The notes below the pieces were generated by a model that searched no databases, was not told the origin of the DNA, and saw nothing but the letters and a program-made list of their open reading frames with translations. A stretch of DNA of 64,000 nucleotides from Blastochloris tepida (GTDB lineage: Bacteria; Pseudomonadota; Alphaproteobacteria; Rhizobiales; Xanthobacteraceae): the NCBI RefSeq assembly GCF_003966715.1, contig NZ_AP018907.1:2902001-2966000 (forward strand), given 5' to 3'. The number at the start of each line of letters is the position of its first letter. Positions within the stretch are counted from its first letter, which is position 1. Of this stretch, positions 53,629 to 62,866 are shown piece by piece. A program made the translations under genes and the position numbers.

Positions 53629-54266
53629 AGGGGCGTCCCGGCGCTGGTCCTGCGGCGGCGCGCGGCCGCCCACATGCCGGCGCCGGCAAGGCCGACGATC
53701 ATGCCGACACCGCCCATGATGTCGTTGAAGCGCAGGCGCCCTTCGGCCTGGGCCTGGGCCTCGATCAGCGGCCGAAGCTGGCGGGCGAGCGCGCGATCGA
53801 CCGCGGCCTCGACCTCGCGGTGAAGCGCCGCCGGATCGGGCGGCGGCACGCAGACCACGGCCGGCGCGGGGTCAGCCGCCTTTTCCGCAGCGGCCTTTTG
53901 CGGCACCGGCTGTTGGGGTGCCGTCGCGGGCGGCGATGCGGCGGCGCCGAAGCGGTCGGCTGAAACCGTCTCGCTCACCGAATGGCCGTCGCCGGTATCG
54001 ACGCTGACCGTGTAGGCGCCGGGCGGGGCCGCGCGCCAGGCGAAGCCGCCGGCATCGTCGGTCACGGCGCGATGGACGACGGCGTTCGCGGCGTCGCGGA
54101 TTGTCACGGCGACGCCCTGCGGACGGCCGCCGCCGATGAAGAACACATAGCCCGAGAGCGTATCGCCCTCGACCGTGACGAACAGCTTCAGCCGGTGCGC
54201 CTCGGCCGGACTGGCCGTCATCAGACACAGCAGCAAAGCGAGAAACGACAGGCGGCGTGCGGTCAT
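53625..54266 (-). CDS. nikL: Nickel ECF transporter auxiliary subunit NikL-like
   Basis: 213 aa. Signal peptide (LSFLALLLCLMTASPAEA), then AHRLKLFVTVEGDTLSGYVFFIGG. The start of the mature protein, Ala-His, is typical of NikL. A carboxypeptidase-regulatory-like beta domain (TDDAGGFAWRAAPPGAYTVSVD) and a Pro/Ala linker follow. One C-terminal helix (GGVGMIVGLAGAGMWAAA) with a basic end completes it. NikL takes the place of NikN in NikKMLQO-type transporters. Overlaps nikM and nikQ by 4 nt. Confidence 0.82.
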   Translation of the reverse strand: MTARRLSFLALLLCLMTASPAEAHRLKLFVTVEGDTLSGYVFFIGGGRPQGVAVTIRDAANAVVHRAVTDDAGGFAWRAAPPGAYTVSVDTGDGHSVSETVSADRFGAAASPPATAPQQPVPQKAAAEKAADPAPAVVCVPPPDPAALHREVEAAVDRALARQLRPLIEAQAQAEGRLRFNDIMGGVGMIVGLAGAGMWAAARRRRTSAGTPL

Positions 54267-54889
54267 GGACGGATCTCGGGCGGGCGCAGAGCCGGCAGCG
54301 TCTCGGGCTTCACGCGGGCGAGGAAGCCGACAACGAAGCCGGTGATGACGGCCTCGACCGCGGCCAGCGGCAGGTAGGTGATCAGGATGATCTTCAGCGC
54401 CGGCACATAGTCCGACGACGACAGCGCCAGCGCCGCCGACACGCCGCCGGCCGTGCCGAACACCGCCAGCGCAGCGACGCCGGCCGCCACCACACCGGCG
54501 CGGGCCGGCGAGGCACCGAGAAGCAGCGGGCGCGCCAGTAAGGCCAGCACCACGCCGGGCAGTGCCATGTTCAGCGTATCGACGCCGAGCGTGGACAGCC
54601 CACCGAAGCCGAACAGCACCGCCTGCAGCAACAGCCCGATGAAGACGGCGGCAAAGGCGCGCACGCCCAGCACCAGCCCCATCAGCCCGCCGAGCAGGAC
54701 GTGCACGCTGGAGGGGCCCACCGGCACGGCGACGAGCGAGGCGACGAAGAACACCGCCGCCAGGATCGCCGTCTTGGGGATCTCGCGCTCGTCGAGCGCG
54801 CGCAGGCCGAGCGCGAGGCCGATGGCGGCGCCCGCGCCGCCGGCCGCGATCACCGGCAGCGACAGCACCCCGTCAGGTATGTGGGCCAT
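54263..54889 (-). CDS. nikM: Nickel ECF transporter S component (NikM/CbiM family)
   Basis: 208 aa with six to seven membrane helices. The N-terminus MAHIPDGVLS corresponds to the MHIxDG metal site of CbiM/NikM. Removal of Met1 before Ala would leave His at position 2, restoring the amino-terminal nickel-binding geometry (inference). PVGPSSVHVLLGGLMGLVLG carries the second conserved His. It lies between nikK and nikL. Confidence 0.92.
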   Translation of the reverse strand: MAHIPDGVLSLPVIAAGGAGAAIGLALGLRALDEREIPKTAILAAVFFVASLVAVPVGPSSVHVLLGGLMGLVLGVRAFAAVFIGLLLQAVLFGFGGLSTLGVDTLNMALPGVVLALLARPLLLGASPARAGVVAAGVAALAVFGTAGGVSAALALSSSDYVPALKIILITYLPLAAVEAVITGFVVGFLARVKPETLPALRPPEIRP

Positions 54890-54916
54890 GCCGGGCCTCG
54901 CTCAAGGGGCTTGCGG

Positions 54917-55771
54917 TCACTCGGCCGGCTTGGCCGGCGCCGAAGCTGCGGGTGCCGTCTCGGCCGGCGCGGGCGCCGCCGAAGCAGCGGGCGCCGCGGC
55001 CGGCGCGCCACCCATGTCGGTGGCCTTGACCCAGATCAGCCCGCCGAGCTCGGTCTTGGCCGGCTTGCCGTCCGGCGCCTTGGCGGCGGGGCCATCGACC
55101 AGCGCGGCAAAGCCCCACCAGCCGGCGCGCGGCATGGCATAGGCGAACACGCCATTCTGATCGGCGCGGATCACCTGGGTGATGAAGGCGTCGTTGGGCG
55201 CGGTGACCGAGCCGTCATTGACCCATTCGACCTCGATCTCGGCGAACGGCACCGGCTTGCCCTTGGCGCGGACGAGGCCGCGGAACAGATTGCCGGTCCA
55301 CAGCCCGGTCGGGCGCGCGAGCGGCTCGATCTCCACCGGCAAGCCGACCTGCGCCGTCCAGCCCTCGCCCGAGGCGAAGCCATCGACGATGACCTTGGCG
55401 TAGTGGGTGATCCACTTCTTCTCGGCCGGCTCCCAATAGGGCTGCGGCTCGACGAAGAAGGTCACCGCGCCCGGCGCCTTGAGTTCGTGGTCGAGCGTCC
55501 AGGCGGTCTTGCCGTCGATCTTCGTTTCGCGCAGCGCCGGCAGCAGATCGACCGTCTTGCCCTCGGCCGCCACGCCGACGCGCTTCGGCTTGGCCATCTC
55601 CATGACCGGGCCGCGCTCCATCGGATGGGTGAAGACGAGATCGACCGTCACCTTGCCGCCATCGGGCAGCACGTCGGCGGACGGCAGGATTTCCTGGAAA
55701 TGCGCCGAGGCCGGGACGACGGCCAGGACAGCAAACAACGCGGCGCAAACCGCGCCCGCACGAAACGACAT
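54917..55771 (-). CDS. nikK: NikK-like periplasmic nickel protein (DUF4198 family)
   Basis: 284 aa. Signal peptide (VCAALFAVLAVVPASA) and mature N-terminus AHFQEILPSADVL, again Ala-His, as seen in NikK/DUF4198 proteins linked to nickel or cobalt ECF transporters. Further family segments: FTHPMERGPVMEMAKPKRVGV, PQPYWEPAEKKWITHYAKVIVD and VPFAEIEVEWVNDGS. A Pro/Ala tail ends it. GGGGGGAATCTC precedes ATG 55771. First gene of nikKMLQO, with a NikR operator 50 bp upstream. Confidence 0.88.
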   Translation of the reverse strand: MSFRAGAVCAALFAVLAVVPASAHFQEILPSADVLPDGGKVTVDLVFTHPMERGPVMEMAKPKRVGVAAEGKTVDLLPALRETKIDGKTAWTLDHELKAPGAVTFFVEPQPYWEPAEKKWITHYAKVIVDGFASGEGWTAQVGLPVEIEPLARPTGLWTGNLFRGLVRAKGKPVPFAEIEVEWVNDGSVTAPNDAFITQVIRADQNGVFAYAMPRAGWWGFAALVDGPAAKAPDGKPAKTELGGLIWVKATDMGGAPAAAPAASAAPAPAETAPAASAPAKPAE

Positions 55772-55821
55772 GAGATTCCCCCCGCCCGACCGCGGACATC
55801 GCGAAATCCGGCCCGCGGCCG

Positions 55822-55849
55822 GTATGATCAAATCACAAACTCATCTTAC
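55822..55849. promoter_or_regulatory. Predicted NikR operator
   Basis: GTATGA-N16-TCTTAC matches the E. coli NikR palindrome GTATGA-N16-TCATAC at 11 of 12 fixed positions with exact 16-bp spacing. It is centred about 65 bp upstream of the nikK start and 310 bp from nikR, in their divergent region. Nickel-loaded NikR should repress nikKMLQO here. Confidence 0.85.
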
Positions 55850-55885
55850 CCAAAATCGACCTCGAGTCGACAGGGGGGATTGGTG

Positions 55886-56011
55886 ATACGATTTCCGGCT
55901 ACTCAAGCCGGAAATCGTATTCCGATCGCCGAAAGCCCCATTCCTGAACAAAAGGGCTTTCGGCGAGCCCGTTTCCGGTATCCCGAAGGGATCAACCGGA
56001 AACCGTATGAC
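55886..56011. repeat. Array of three hairpins (dispersed mosaic element)
   Basis: Hairpin 1: ATACGATTTCCGGCT / AGCCGGAAATCGTAT, 15 bp perfect, 55886-55920. Hairpin 2: CGCCGAAAGCCC / GGGCTTTCGGCG, 12 bp, 55927-55965. Hairpin 3: GTTTCCGGT / ACCGGAAAC, 55971-56003, followed by CGTATGAC. Blocks of hairpins 2 and 3 recur at 17945-18026, 11158-11199 and, in part, near several other gene ends. The array lies between the NikR operator and nikR. Confidence 0.85.
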
Positions 56012-56144
56012 TCTGCGACATGACGCAACGGCGCATGATCCGGGCGCCCGGCATGGCGCGCCCGCCATCGCAAAACCCGCTCCCCCTGCTGCGCAAACCG
56101 GCTTATATGCGAACGGGCTCGGGACGGCGGCGACAGATCACATC

Positions 56145-56585
56145 ATGCAGCGCATCACCATCACCATCGACGACGATCTGCTCGAGACCATCGACGCGCT
56201 CGCCGCCCACAAGGGCTATGCGACGCGCTCCGAGGCCATGCGCGATCTGATCCGCAGCGCCGCCGCCAGCGAGACCGCGACGCAGGGCGATGCGCCGTGC
56301 ATCGGCGTGCTCGATTATGTCTATGATCACGAGACGCGCACGCTGGCCCAGCGGCTGGCTGCGACCTTCCACGCCCATCACGATCTGTCGGTCTCCAGCA
56401 TGCACCTGCATCTCGATCGCGGCCGCTGCCTGGAGATCGCGGTGCTGGCCGGGCCGCTGTCGGAGATCCGGGCGCTGGCCGATGCCGTCACCGCCCAGCG
56501 CGGCGTGCGCCACGGCCATCTGCATGTGGTTCCGGAGGCGACGATCTCGCGCCACCACCATCACCCGCCGCACGAGCACGATTGA
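56145..56585 (+). CDS. nikR: Nickel-responsive regulator NikR
   Basis: 146 aa. Ribbon-helix-helix N-terminus (MQRITITIDDDLLETIDAL, RSEAMRDLIR) and ACT-like metal domain. The nickel ligands fall at the same numbers as in E. coli: H87, H89 and C95 (SMHLHLDRGRCLEIAVL), with H76 just upstream. A His-rich C-terminal tail (ISRHHHHPPHEHD) extends beyond the E. coli protein (133 aa). ATG 56145 is chosen by alignment to the family; earlier codons in frame run through repeats. Divergent from nikKMLQO. Confidence 0.95.
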   Translation: MQRITITIDDDLLETIDALAAHKGYATRSEAMRDLIRSAAASETATQGDAPCIGVLDYVYDHETRTLAQRLAATFHAHHDLSVSSMHLHLDRGRCLEIAVLAGPLSEIRALADAVTAQRGVRHGHLHVVPEATISRHHHHPPHEHD

Positions 56586-56660
56586 GCCCGTTTCAGGAAG
56601 AGCCCTGCGGGCTCGGGGAAATGATCAGGCCGGAAACCGTTTGACCGCCTCGGCCCGCCG

Positions 56661-57788
56661 TCACAGCCCGCGGGCGATGACGATGCGCTGCACATCGGAC
56701 GTGCCCTCATAGATCTGGCACACCCGCACATCGCGATAGATGCGCTCGACCGGGAAGTCCTTCAGATAGCCATAGCCGCCGAGCGTCTGGATCGCCGCCG
56801 AGCACACCGCTTCCGCGGTCTCTGACGCGAACAATTTCGCCATCGACGCCTCGGTGAGGCAGGGCAGGCCGGCCTCGCGCAAGCTTGCCGCGTGCAGCAC
56901 CATCTGCCGCGCCGCCGCGATGCGGGTCGCCATGTCGGCGAGGCGGAACGCCACCGCCTGATGTTCGATGATCGGCTTGCCGAAGGTGACGCGCTCCCTC
57001 GCATAGTCGCGCGCCGCCTCGAACGCCGCGCGCGCCATGCCGACCGCCTGCGACGCGATGCCGATGCGCCCGCCCTCAAGATTGGCCAGCGCGATCTTCA
57101 GCCCCTCGCCCTCGGCGCCGAGCCGGAGGTCGGCCGGGATGCGCATGTCGTTGAAGGCGAGCTGGCAGGTGTCGGAGGCGTGCTGGCCGAGCTTCTCCTC
57201 CACCCGCACCACCTCATAGCCCGGCGTGTCGGTCGGCACGATGAAGGCGGTGATGCCCTTCTTGCCGGCCGTGGGATCGGTGACGGCAAAGGCGATGATC
57301 AGCTGGCCGTTCTTGCCCGACGTGATGAACTGCTTGGAGCCCGACAGCACGTAATGGTCGCCGTCGCGTCGCGCCTTGCAGCGCAGCGCCGAGGCGTCGG
57401 ATCCAGCCTGCGGCTCGGTCAGCGCGAAGCCGCCGATCCATTCGCCGCTGGCGAGCTTGGGCAGGAAGCGCTGCTTCTGTTCCTCGGTGCCGAATTTGAG
57501 GATCGGCATGCAGGCGACCGAGGTGTGCACGCTCATGATGGTCGAGCAGGCGCCGTCGCCGGCGGCGATCTCCTCCAGCGCCAGCGTGTAGGCCACCATG
57601 CCGGTGTCGGAGCCGCCATAGCTTTCCGGCACCAGCATGCCGAGAAAGCCGAGCTCGCCCATCTCCTTGAGTTCGGCTTTCGGGAACGCATGCGCGGCGT
57701 CGCGCGCCGCGGCGGTGGGGGCCAGCCGCTCGCGGGCGAAATCGCGGGCGGTATCGCGGATCTGGGTCTGGATGTCGGTGAGGATCAT
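56661..57788 (-). CDS. Acyl-CoA dehydrogenase
   Basis: 375 aa, full length. FAD-dependent alpha,beta-dehydrogenation of acyl-CoA. Signatures: [14 protein letters not shown], the catalytic-Glu loop [19 protein letters not shown] at the C-terminus, and [20 protein letters not shown]. The C-terminal YEGTSDVQR is typical of short- and branched-chain enzymes; exact chain length cannot be told. Last of four minus-strand acyl-CoA genes, 15 bp after the thiolase gene. Confidence 0.93.
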   Translation of the reverse strand: MILTDIQTQIRDTARDFARERLAPTAAARDAAHAFPKAELKEMGELGFLGMLVPESYGGSDTGMVAYTLALEEIAAGDGACSTIMSVHTSVACMPILKFGTEEQKQRFLPKLASGEWIGGFALTEPQAGSDASALRCKARRDGDHYVLSGSKQFITSGKNGQLIIAFAVTDPTAGKKGITAFIVPTDTPGYEVVRVEEKLGQHASDTCQLAFNDMRIPADLRLGAEGEGLKIALANLEGGRIGIASQAVGMARAAFEAARDYARERVTFGKPIIEHQAVAFRLADMATRIAAARQMVLHAASLREAGLPCLTEASMAKLFASETAEAVCSAAIQTLGGYGYLKDFPVERIYRDVRVCQIYEGTSDVQRIVIARGL

Positions 57789-57803
57789 TGCGCGGTCACC
57801 GCA

Positions 57804-58994
57804 TCAATTCAGGCGTTCGATGGCGACCGCGGTGGCTTCGCCGCCGCCGATGCAGATCGCAGCGACGCCGCGTTTCATGTCGTATTTCTCCAGTGCCGCG
57901 AGCAGCGTCACCAGGATGCGCGCGCCCGACGCGCCGATCGGGTGGCCGAGGGCGCAGGCGCCGCCATGGACGTTGACCTTGTCGTGCGGCAGGCCGAGAT
58001 CGTGCATCGCGGCGAGCGCCACCACCGCGAACGCCTCGTTAATCTCGAAGAGGTCGACATCGGCGAGGTCCCAGCCGGTGCGCTCGGACAGCCTGCGCAT
58101 GGCGCCGACCGGCGCGGTCGGGAACAGGTTCGGCGCATGCGCGAACGTGGCGTGGCCGACAATGGCGGCAAGCGGCGTCAAGCCGCGCTTCTCGGCTTCC
58201 GAGCGGCGCATCAGCACCAGCGCGGCGGCGCCGTCCGAGATCGACGATGAGTTCGCCGCCGTCACCGTACCGCCATCGCGGAAGGCGGGCTTCAGCGTCG
58301 GGATCTTGTCGAGCTTGGCCTTCAGCGGCTGCTCGTCGGTGGTGATGGTGACTTCCGCCTTGCCGGCCTTCACCGTCACCGGCACCACCTCGCGGGCGAA
58401 CGTGCCGTCCTTGATGGCGGTCTGGGCGCGGGTGAGCGAGGCGATGGCGAAATTGTCCTGCACCTCGCGGGTGAACTGGTAAGCCTGGGCGCAGTCCTCG
58501 GCGAAGGTGCCCATCAGCCGGCCCCTGTCGTAGGCGTCCTCCAGGCCGTCGAGGAACATGTGGTCGAGCACGCGGCCATGGCCCATGCGATAGCCCGAGC
58601 GGGCGCGGTCGAGCAGATAGGGCGCGTTGGTCATGCTCTCCATGCCGCCGGCCACCGCCACCGACGCGCTGCCGGCGAGGATGAGATCGTTGGCGAGCAT
58701 CGCCGCCTTCATGCCAGAGCCGCACATCTTGTTGAGGGTGGTGGCGCCGGTGCCGAGCGGCAGGCCGGCGCCGAGCGCCGCCTGCCGCGCCGGAGCCTGG
58801 CCCTGTCCGGCCGGCAGCACGCAGCCGAACAGCACCTCCTCGACATCGTCGGGCTTCACGCCTGCGCGCGCCACCGCCGCCTTGATGGCGGCCGCGCCGA
58901 GCTGGGACGCGGAGGCGTCCTTCAGCTCGCCCTGGAAGCCGCCCATCGGCGTGCGCGCGGAACCGACGATGACGACGGGGTCGTGAGCGGTCAT
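57804..58994 (-). CDS. Acetyl-CoA acetyltransferase / thiolase
   Basis: 396 aa. Thiolase motifs: NKMCGSGMKAAM (nucleophile Cys), NVHGGACALGHPIGASGAR (His) and CIGGGEATAVAIE (second Cys). Either it cleaves 3-ketoacyl-CoA in degradation or it condenses acetyl-CoA. The neighbours (acyl-CoA ligase, 3-hydroxyacyl-CoA-type SDR, acyl-CoA dehydrogenase) favour degradation. Confidence 0.93.
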   Translation of the reverse strand: MTAHDPVVIVGSARTPMGGFQGELKDASASQLGAAAIKAAVARAGVKPDDVEEVLFGCVLPAGQGQAPARQAALGAGLPLGTGATTLNKMCGSGMKAAMLANDLILAGSASVAVAGGMESMTNAPYLLDRARSGYRMGHGRVLDHMFLDGLEDAYDRGRLMGTFAEDCAQAYQFTREVQDNFAIASLTRAQTAIKDGTFAREVVPVTVKAGKAEVTITTDEQPLKAKLDKIPTLKPAFRDGGTVTAANSSSISDGAAALVLMRRSEAEKRGLTPLAAIVGHATFAHAPNLFPTAPVGAMRRLSERTGWDLADVDLFEINEAFAVVALAAMHDLGLPHDKVNVHGGACALGHPIGASGARILVTLLAALEKYDMKRGVAAICIGGGEATAVAIERLN

Positions 58995-59057
58995 GGCAGT
59001 CCTCCCGAGACTTGGGCCTAAGAGACTTGGACTCTCTTTTTTGTCAGTTGGCAGTGT

Positions 59058-59825
59058 TCAGCGCGCGGCCATGCGCAGCGCGCCGTCGATGCGGATCACC
59101 TCGCCGTTCAGCATGGTGTTCTCGCAGATGTGGCACACCAGCGCGGCGAACTCGGCCGGGCGGCCCATGCGCGGCGGGAACGGCACGCTCTTGCCCAGCG
59201 CGTCCTGCACCTCCTGCGGCATGCCGGCCATCATCGGCGTCTCGAAGATGCCGGGTGCGATCGTCACCACGCGGATGCCGTGGCGGGCAAGCTCGCGCGC
59301 CACCGGCAGCGTGAGGCCGGCGACGCCGGCCTTGGAGGCGGCATAGGCGGCCTGACCGATCTGGCCCTCATAGGCCGCAATCGACGCAGTGCTGATGATG
59401 ATGCCGCGCTCGCCCTCGCCGTCGGGCGCCTCCTTGACGATCGCCTCGGCGGCAAGCCGGATCATGTTGAAGGTGCCGATGAGATTGATGGAAATGGTGC
59501 GGGCGAAGCTCTCCAGCTTGTGCGGCCCGTCGCGGCCGACCACCTTCTCGCTCGGCGCCACGCCGGCGCAGCTCACGAGGCCGTGCAGGTGGCCGAAGGT
59601 GCCCTGCGCCAGCTTCACCGCCGCCTCGCCGTCCTCAGGCTTGGTCACGTCGGCGGCGAGAAAGCGGAAGGGCGCCCCCAGCTCGGCGGCCAGTGCCGCG
59701 CCGGCCGCCTGATTGAGGTCGAGGCCCACCACCTTGGCGCCCGCGGCAACCAGCGCGCGGGCGGTGGCCGCACCGAGCCCGGAGCCGGCGCCGGTGACGA
59801 GAAAGACGCGATCCCTGATGTCCAT
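59058..59825 (-). CDS. SDR-family 3-hydroxyacyl-CoA dehydrogenase-like protein
   Basis: 255 aa. [16 protein letters not shown] is the NAD-binding motif, and [38 protein letters not shown] carries Tyr-xxx-Lys. The ending ([24 protein letters not shown]) is that of type II 3-hydroxyacyl-CoA dehydrogenases (HSD17B10-like) of fatty and branched acyl-CoA breakdown. ATG 59825; earlier in-frame codons overlap the synthetase gene. Confidence 0.9.
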   Translation of the reverse strand: MDIRDRVFLVTGAGSGLGAATARALVAAGAKVVGLDLNQAAGAALAAELGAPFRFLAADVTKPEDGEAAVKLAQGTFGHLHGLVSCAGVAPSEKVVGRDGPHKLESFARTISINLIGTFNMIRLAAEAIVKEAPDGEGERGIIISTASIAAYEGQIGQAAYAASKAGVAGLTLPVARELARHGIRVVTIAPGIFETPMMAGMPQEVQDALGKSVPFPPRMGRPAEFAALVCHICENTMLNGEVIRIDGALRMAAR

Positions 59826-59896
59826 GATTCCGAGTTCGATTCCGATTTCGATTTGACGTTGCTTCGTCCGGGTCCGATGGGTCCGCTGACGCCCGG

Positions 59897-61576
59897 TCAG
59901 GCGGCCGCGTCCCGGTCGGGCGCGGTTTCGCGCTTGCGCAGCACGAAGCGCTGCAGCTTGCCGCTCGGCGTCTTGGGCAACTGCTCCAGGAACTCGATCT
60001 CGCGCGGATAGGCGTGGGCCGAGAGGCGCTTCTTGACGTACTGGCGCAGGTCCTCGGCAAGCTGCTCGTTGCCCTGGATGCCCTTGGCCAGCACCACATA
60101 GGCCTTGACGATCTCGGTGCGCTCGGGATCGGGCTTGCCGATCACCGCCGCCTCGATCACCGCCGGGTGCTCGATCAGCGCGCTCTCGACATCGAACGGA
60201 CCGATGCGGTAGCCCGACGAGGTGATGACGTCGTCGGCACGGCCGACGAAGCTGATCGAGCCGTCGGGCTCCAGCTCCACCGTGTCGCCGGTGCGGTAGT
60301 AGCCGCCGCCGATCGCCGGGGTCTCCTGCTGCCAATAGCCGGAGAACCACATCAGCGGCGAATTGTTCAGATCGACCGCGAGCACGCCCGGCAGGTTGGG
60401 CCCGAGCTCGCGGCTTTCGTCATCCAGTACCGCGACGCGGAAGCCGGGCATCGGCATGCCGGCCGAGCCGGGATGGACCGTGTGGCGCAGGCGATGGTGG
60501 TTGTTGACCACCATGCCGAGCTCGGTCTGGCCGTAATGATCGTGGATCGGCGCCGCAAGATGCTCGGCGAACCAGCGGATCACCTCGGGGTTCAGCGGCT
60601 CGCCGGCGCTGGAGACGGCGCGAAGCTGGCCCTTGACGCCGGCGGCGGCCTCCGGCCCGGCGGCGATCAGCAGCCGGTAGGCGGTCGGCGCGCCGGCCAG
60701 ATTGGTGATGCCGTGGCGCTTGATGATCGAATAGGTGCTCTCCGCTGTGAACGGCCCCTCATAGAAGGTGGTGGCGTGGCCGAGCAGCAGCGGGCCGGTG
60801 ACGGCGTAATAGAGGCCATAGGCCCAGCCGGGATCGGCGATGTTCCAGAACTTGTCCTCGGGCCGCAGGTCCACCGCGTCGCGCAGGTAGGAATAGAACG
60901 CCGGCAGGGCCTTGAGCGGCACCGGCACGCCCTTGGGCAGGCCGGTGGTGCCCGAGGTCGACATCATCAGAAAGAGGTCGTCGGCCTTGCGCGGCACCGG
61001 CGCGAAGGTTGCGGACGCCGCCGCGGTCTCGGCGCGGAAGTCGAGGTCGCCGGGGCGCACGCTCTCGCCGGGGCGGGTGACCACCGCCACCGCCGGACAG
61101 CCGGCGACATCGTCGAGCTTGGCGCGGTTGGCGTTGTCGGTGACCACGAGCTTCGCCGAGCTCATCTTCAGCCGGTGCTCGATCGCCTTGGGGCCGAAGG
61201 CGGTGAACAGCGGCTGATAGACCGCGCCCGCCCGCCATGTGCCGAGGATGGTGGCGAGCAGTTCGGGCGTGCGCGGCAGCATGCCGGCCACCACGTCGCC
61301 GGGCTTCACGCCCTGGGCCGCGAGCAGGTTGGCGACGCGCGCCGACTGGTCCTTCATCTCGGCGAAGGTGAAGCTGGCGCGGCGGCCGTCCTGGCCCTCC
61401 CACTCCAGGGCGATACCACCCCCGGCGGCGTGGCGGTCGCAGCACTCGACGCAGACATTGAGGCCGGTCTCGAGGCTGCCCTCGAACAGGCGGTCGAAAT
61501 CCGCCAGCCGGAACCGGGCGACGGCGTCGGCATAGTCGGCCACCCCGGTGGCCGCACGATCAGTGGCGTTGCTCAT
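59897..61576 (-). CDS. AMP-forming acyl-CoA synthetase
   Basis: 559 aa. Activates a carboxylic acid to its CoA ester with [19 protein letters not shown] is the AMP-binding motif; [43 protein letters not shown] and the C-terminal lysine region [14 protein letters not shown] complete the ANL-family core. The N-terminus resembles the acetyl/propionyl/medium-chain type. ATG 61576 is preceded by GAGGAGGGAAG. Probably first of the four-gene operon, divergent from the AraC-type regulator (164-bp gap). Confidence 0.93.
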   Translation of the reverse strand: MSNATDRAATGVADYADAVARFRLADFDRLFEGSLETGLNVCVECCDRHAAGGGIALEWEGQDGRRASFTFAEMKDQSARVANLLAAQGVKPGDVVAGMLPRTPELLATILGTWRAGAVYQPLFTAFGPKAIEHRLKMSSAKLVVTDNANRAKLDDVAGCPAVAVVTRPGESVRPGDLDFRAETAAASATFAPVPRKADDLFLMMSTSGTTGLPKGVPVPLKALPAFYSYLRDAVDLRPEDKFWNIADPGWAYGLYYAVTGPLLLGHATTFYEGPFTAESTYSIIKRHGITNLAGAPTAYRLLIAAGPEAAAGVKGQLRAVSSAGEPLNPEVIRWFAEHLAAPIHDHYGQTELGMVVNNHHRLRHTVHPGSAGMPMPGFRVAVLDDESRELGPNLPGVLAVDLNNSPLMWFSGYWQQETPAIGGGYYRTGDTVELEPDGSISFVGRADDVITSSGYRIGPFDVESALIEHPAVIEAAVIGKPDPERTEIVKAYVVLAKGIQGNEQLAEDLRQYVKKRLSAHAYPREIEFLEQLPKTPSGKLQRFVLRKRETAPDRDAAA

Positions 61577-61740
61577 GGTGCTTCCCTCCTCGCCCTTTTT
61601 GGTTGGTGTTCGCCGGGCGTCGGATTTCGGTTCGACGGTTTCGTCTGGCCCGATTAGGCCGCAAAGCCGTGTGGCAAACCAGGACCAAATCGTCCTAAGT
61701 TCGTGATCGGTTTTGCCATGTCGCCGGGAGGGGCCGAACC

Positions 61741-62733
61741 GTGGAGCCGCGGACGATCTCACCTCTGTTCGTGGACGAGGCGGTGGACTGCCTGCGCCGG
61801 GCGGGCATCGCCCCGGGGCCGGTGCTGGCCGCGGCCGGCCTGCCCGAGACGGTGCGCGAGCCGCTGTCGGCCGAGCGCTACGGCGCGCTGTGGCTGGCGG
61901 TGTCGGCGGCGATGGACGACGAGTTCTTCGGCCTCGGCGGGCGGCCGATGCGGCCGGGCTCGTTCACCCTGCTCTGCCACGCCGTGCTGCATGCCGGCAC
62001 GCTGGAGCAGGCGCTGAAGCGGGCGCTGCGCTTTCTCAAGGTGACGCTGGAGGATCCGAGCGGCGAGCTGGTGGTGGACGGCCCCCTCGCCCGGATCGTG
62101 CTGACCGACACGGGGGCGCCGCGCTCGGCCTTCGCCTACCGCACCTTCTGGATCGTGCTGCACGGCGTCGCCTGCTGGCTGGTGGGCCGGCGCATTCCGC
62201 TGCACAGCGTCGATTTCGTCTGCGGCCCGCCGCTCTATGCCGCCGACTACCGGCTGTTCTTCGGCGCGCCGGTGCGCTTCAGCCAGCCGGAAAGCGCGCT
62301 GACGTTCGATGCCGCCTATCTGAAGCTGCCCGCCACGCGCACCGAGCGGGCGCTGAAGGAGTTCCTGCGCCGGGCGCCGGCCAACATATTGGTGCGCTAC
62401 CGCCACGATGCCGGCCTCGCCGCCACCATCCGCGCCCGGCTGCGGGCGCTGCCGCCGACCGCGTGGCCGGACTTCGAGACGCTGGCGAAGCAGATGAAGA
62501 TGCCGGCCTCGACGCTGCGCCGGCAGTTGCGCGCCGAGGGCCAGACCTACCGCACCATCAAGGACGAGATCCGCCGGGCGCTCGCCATCCGCTGGCTGGC
62601 GGCCAACGACAAACCGGTGGGCGACATCGCCGCCGAGCTGGGCTTCACCGAGCCCAGCGCCTTTCACCGCGCCTTCCGCAAATGGATGGCCAAGAGCCCC
62701 GGCGCCTTCCGCCGCGAAGCGCTGGAAATCTGA
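61741..62733 (+). CDS. AraC-family transcriptional regulator (Arabinose_bd-type N-domain)
   Basis: 330 aa from GTG 61741, with GGGAGGGG upstream. The N-terminal 200 residues match the ligand-binding domain found in OruR/ArgR-like AraC proteins (FGLGGRPMRPGSFTLLCHAVLHAGTLEQALKRALRF). The C-terminal double helix-turn-helix ends VGDIAAELGFTEPSAFHRAFRKWMAKSPGAFR. Divergent to the acyl-CoA synthetase operon, so it probably controls it; the inducer is unknown. Confidence 0.92.
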   Translation: MEPRTISPLFVDEAVDCLRRAGIAPGPVLAAAGLPETVREPLSAERYGALWLAVSAAMDDEFFGLGGRPMRPGSFTLLCHAVLHAGTLEQALKRALRFLKVTLEDPSGELVVDGPLARIVLTDTGAPRSAFAYRTFWIVLHGVACWLVGRRIPLHSVDFVCGPPLYAADYRLFFGAPVRFSQPESALTFDAAYLKLPATRTERALKEFLRRAPANILVRYRHDAGLAATIRARLRALPPTAWPDFETLAKQMKMPASTLRRQLRAEGQTYRTIKDEIRRALAIRWLAANDKPVGDIAAELGFTEPSAFHRAFRKWMAKSPGAFRREALEI

Positions 62734-62866
62734 AGTCCTCTCCGAAAGCGTGGAGGCCGCGTCTGCGAATGCCGCTGTCGTGCCCTAGACTCTGGTGTGA
62801 GGGCGAATCGTCCGTCGTCCGATCCGCGTCCATCCGGCCGGCTCATGCCCGAACTCGGAGGCCGTC

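Noticed and set aside
55772..56144. Riboswitch (nickel/cobalt or cobalamin type) in the nikK-nikR gap
   Set aside because: No B12-box or other conserved riboswitch core was recognised; the hairpins there belong to the dispersed mosaic repeat, and a NikR operator already explains control.
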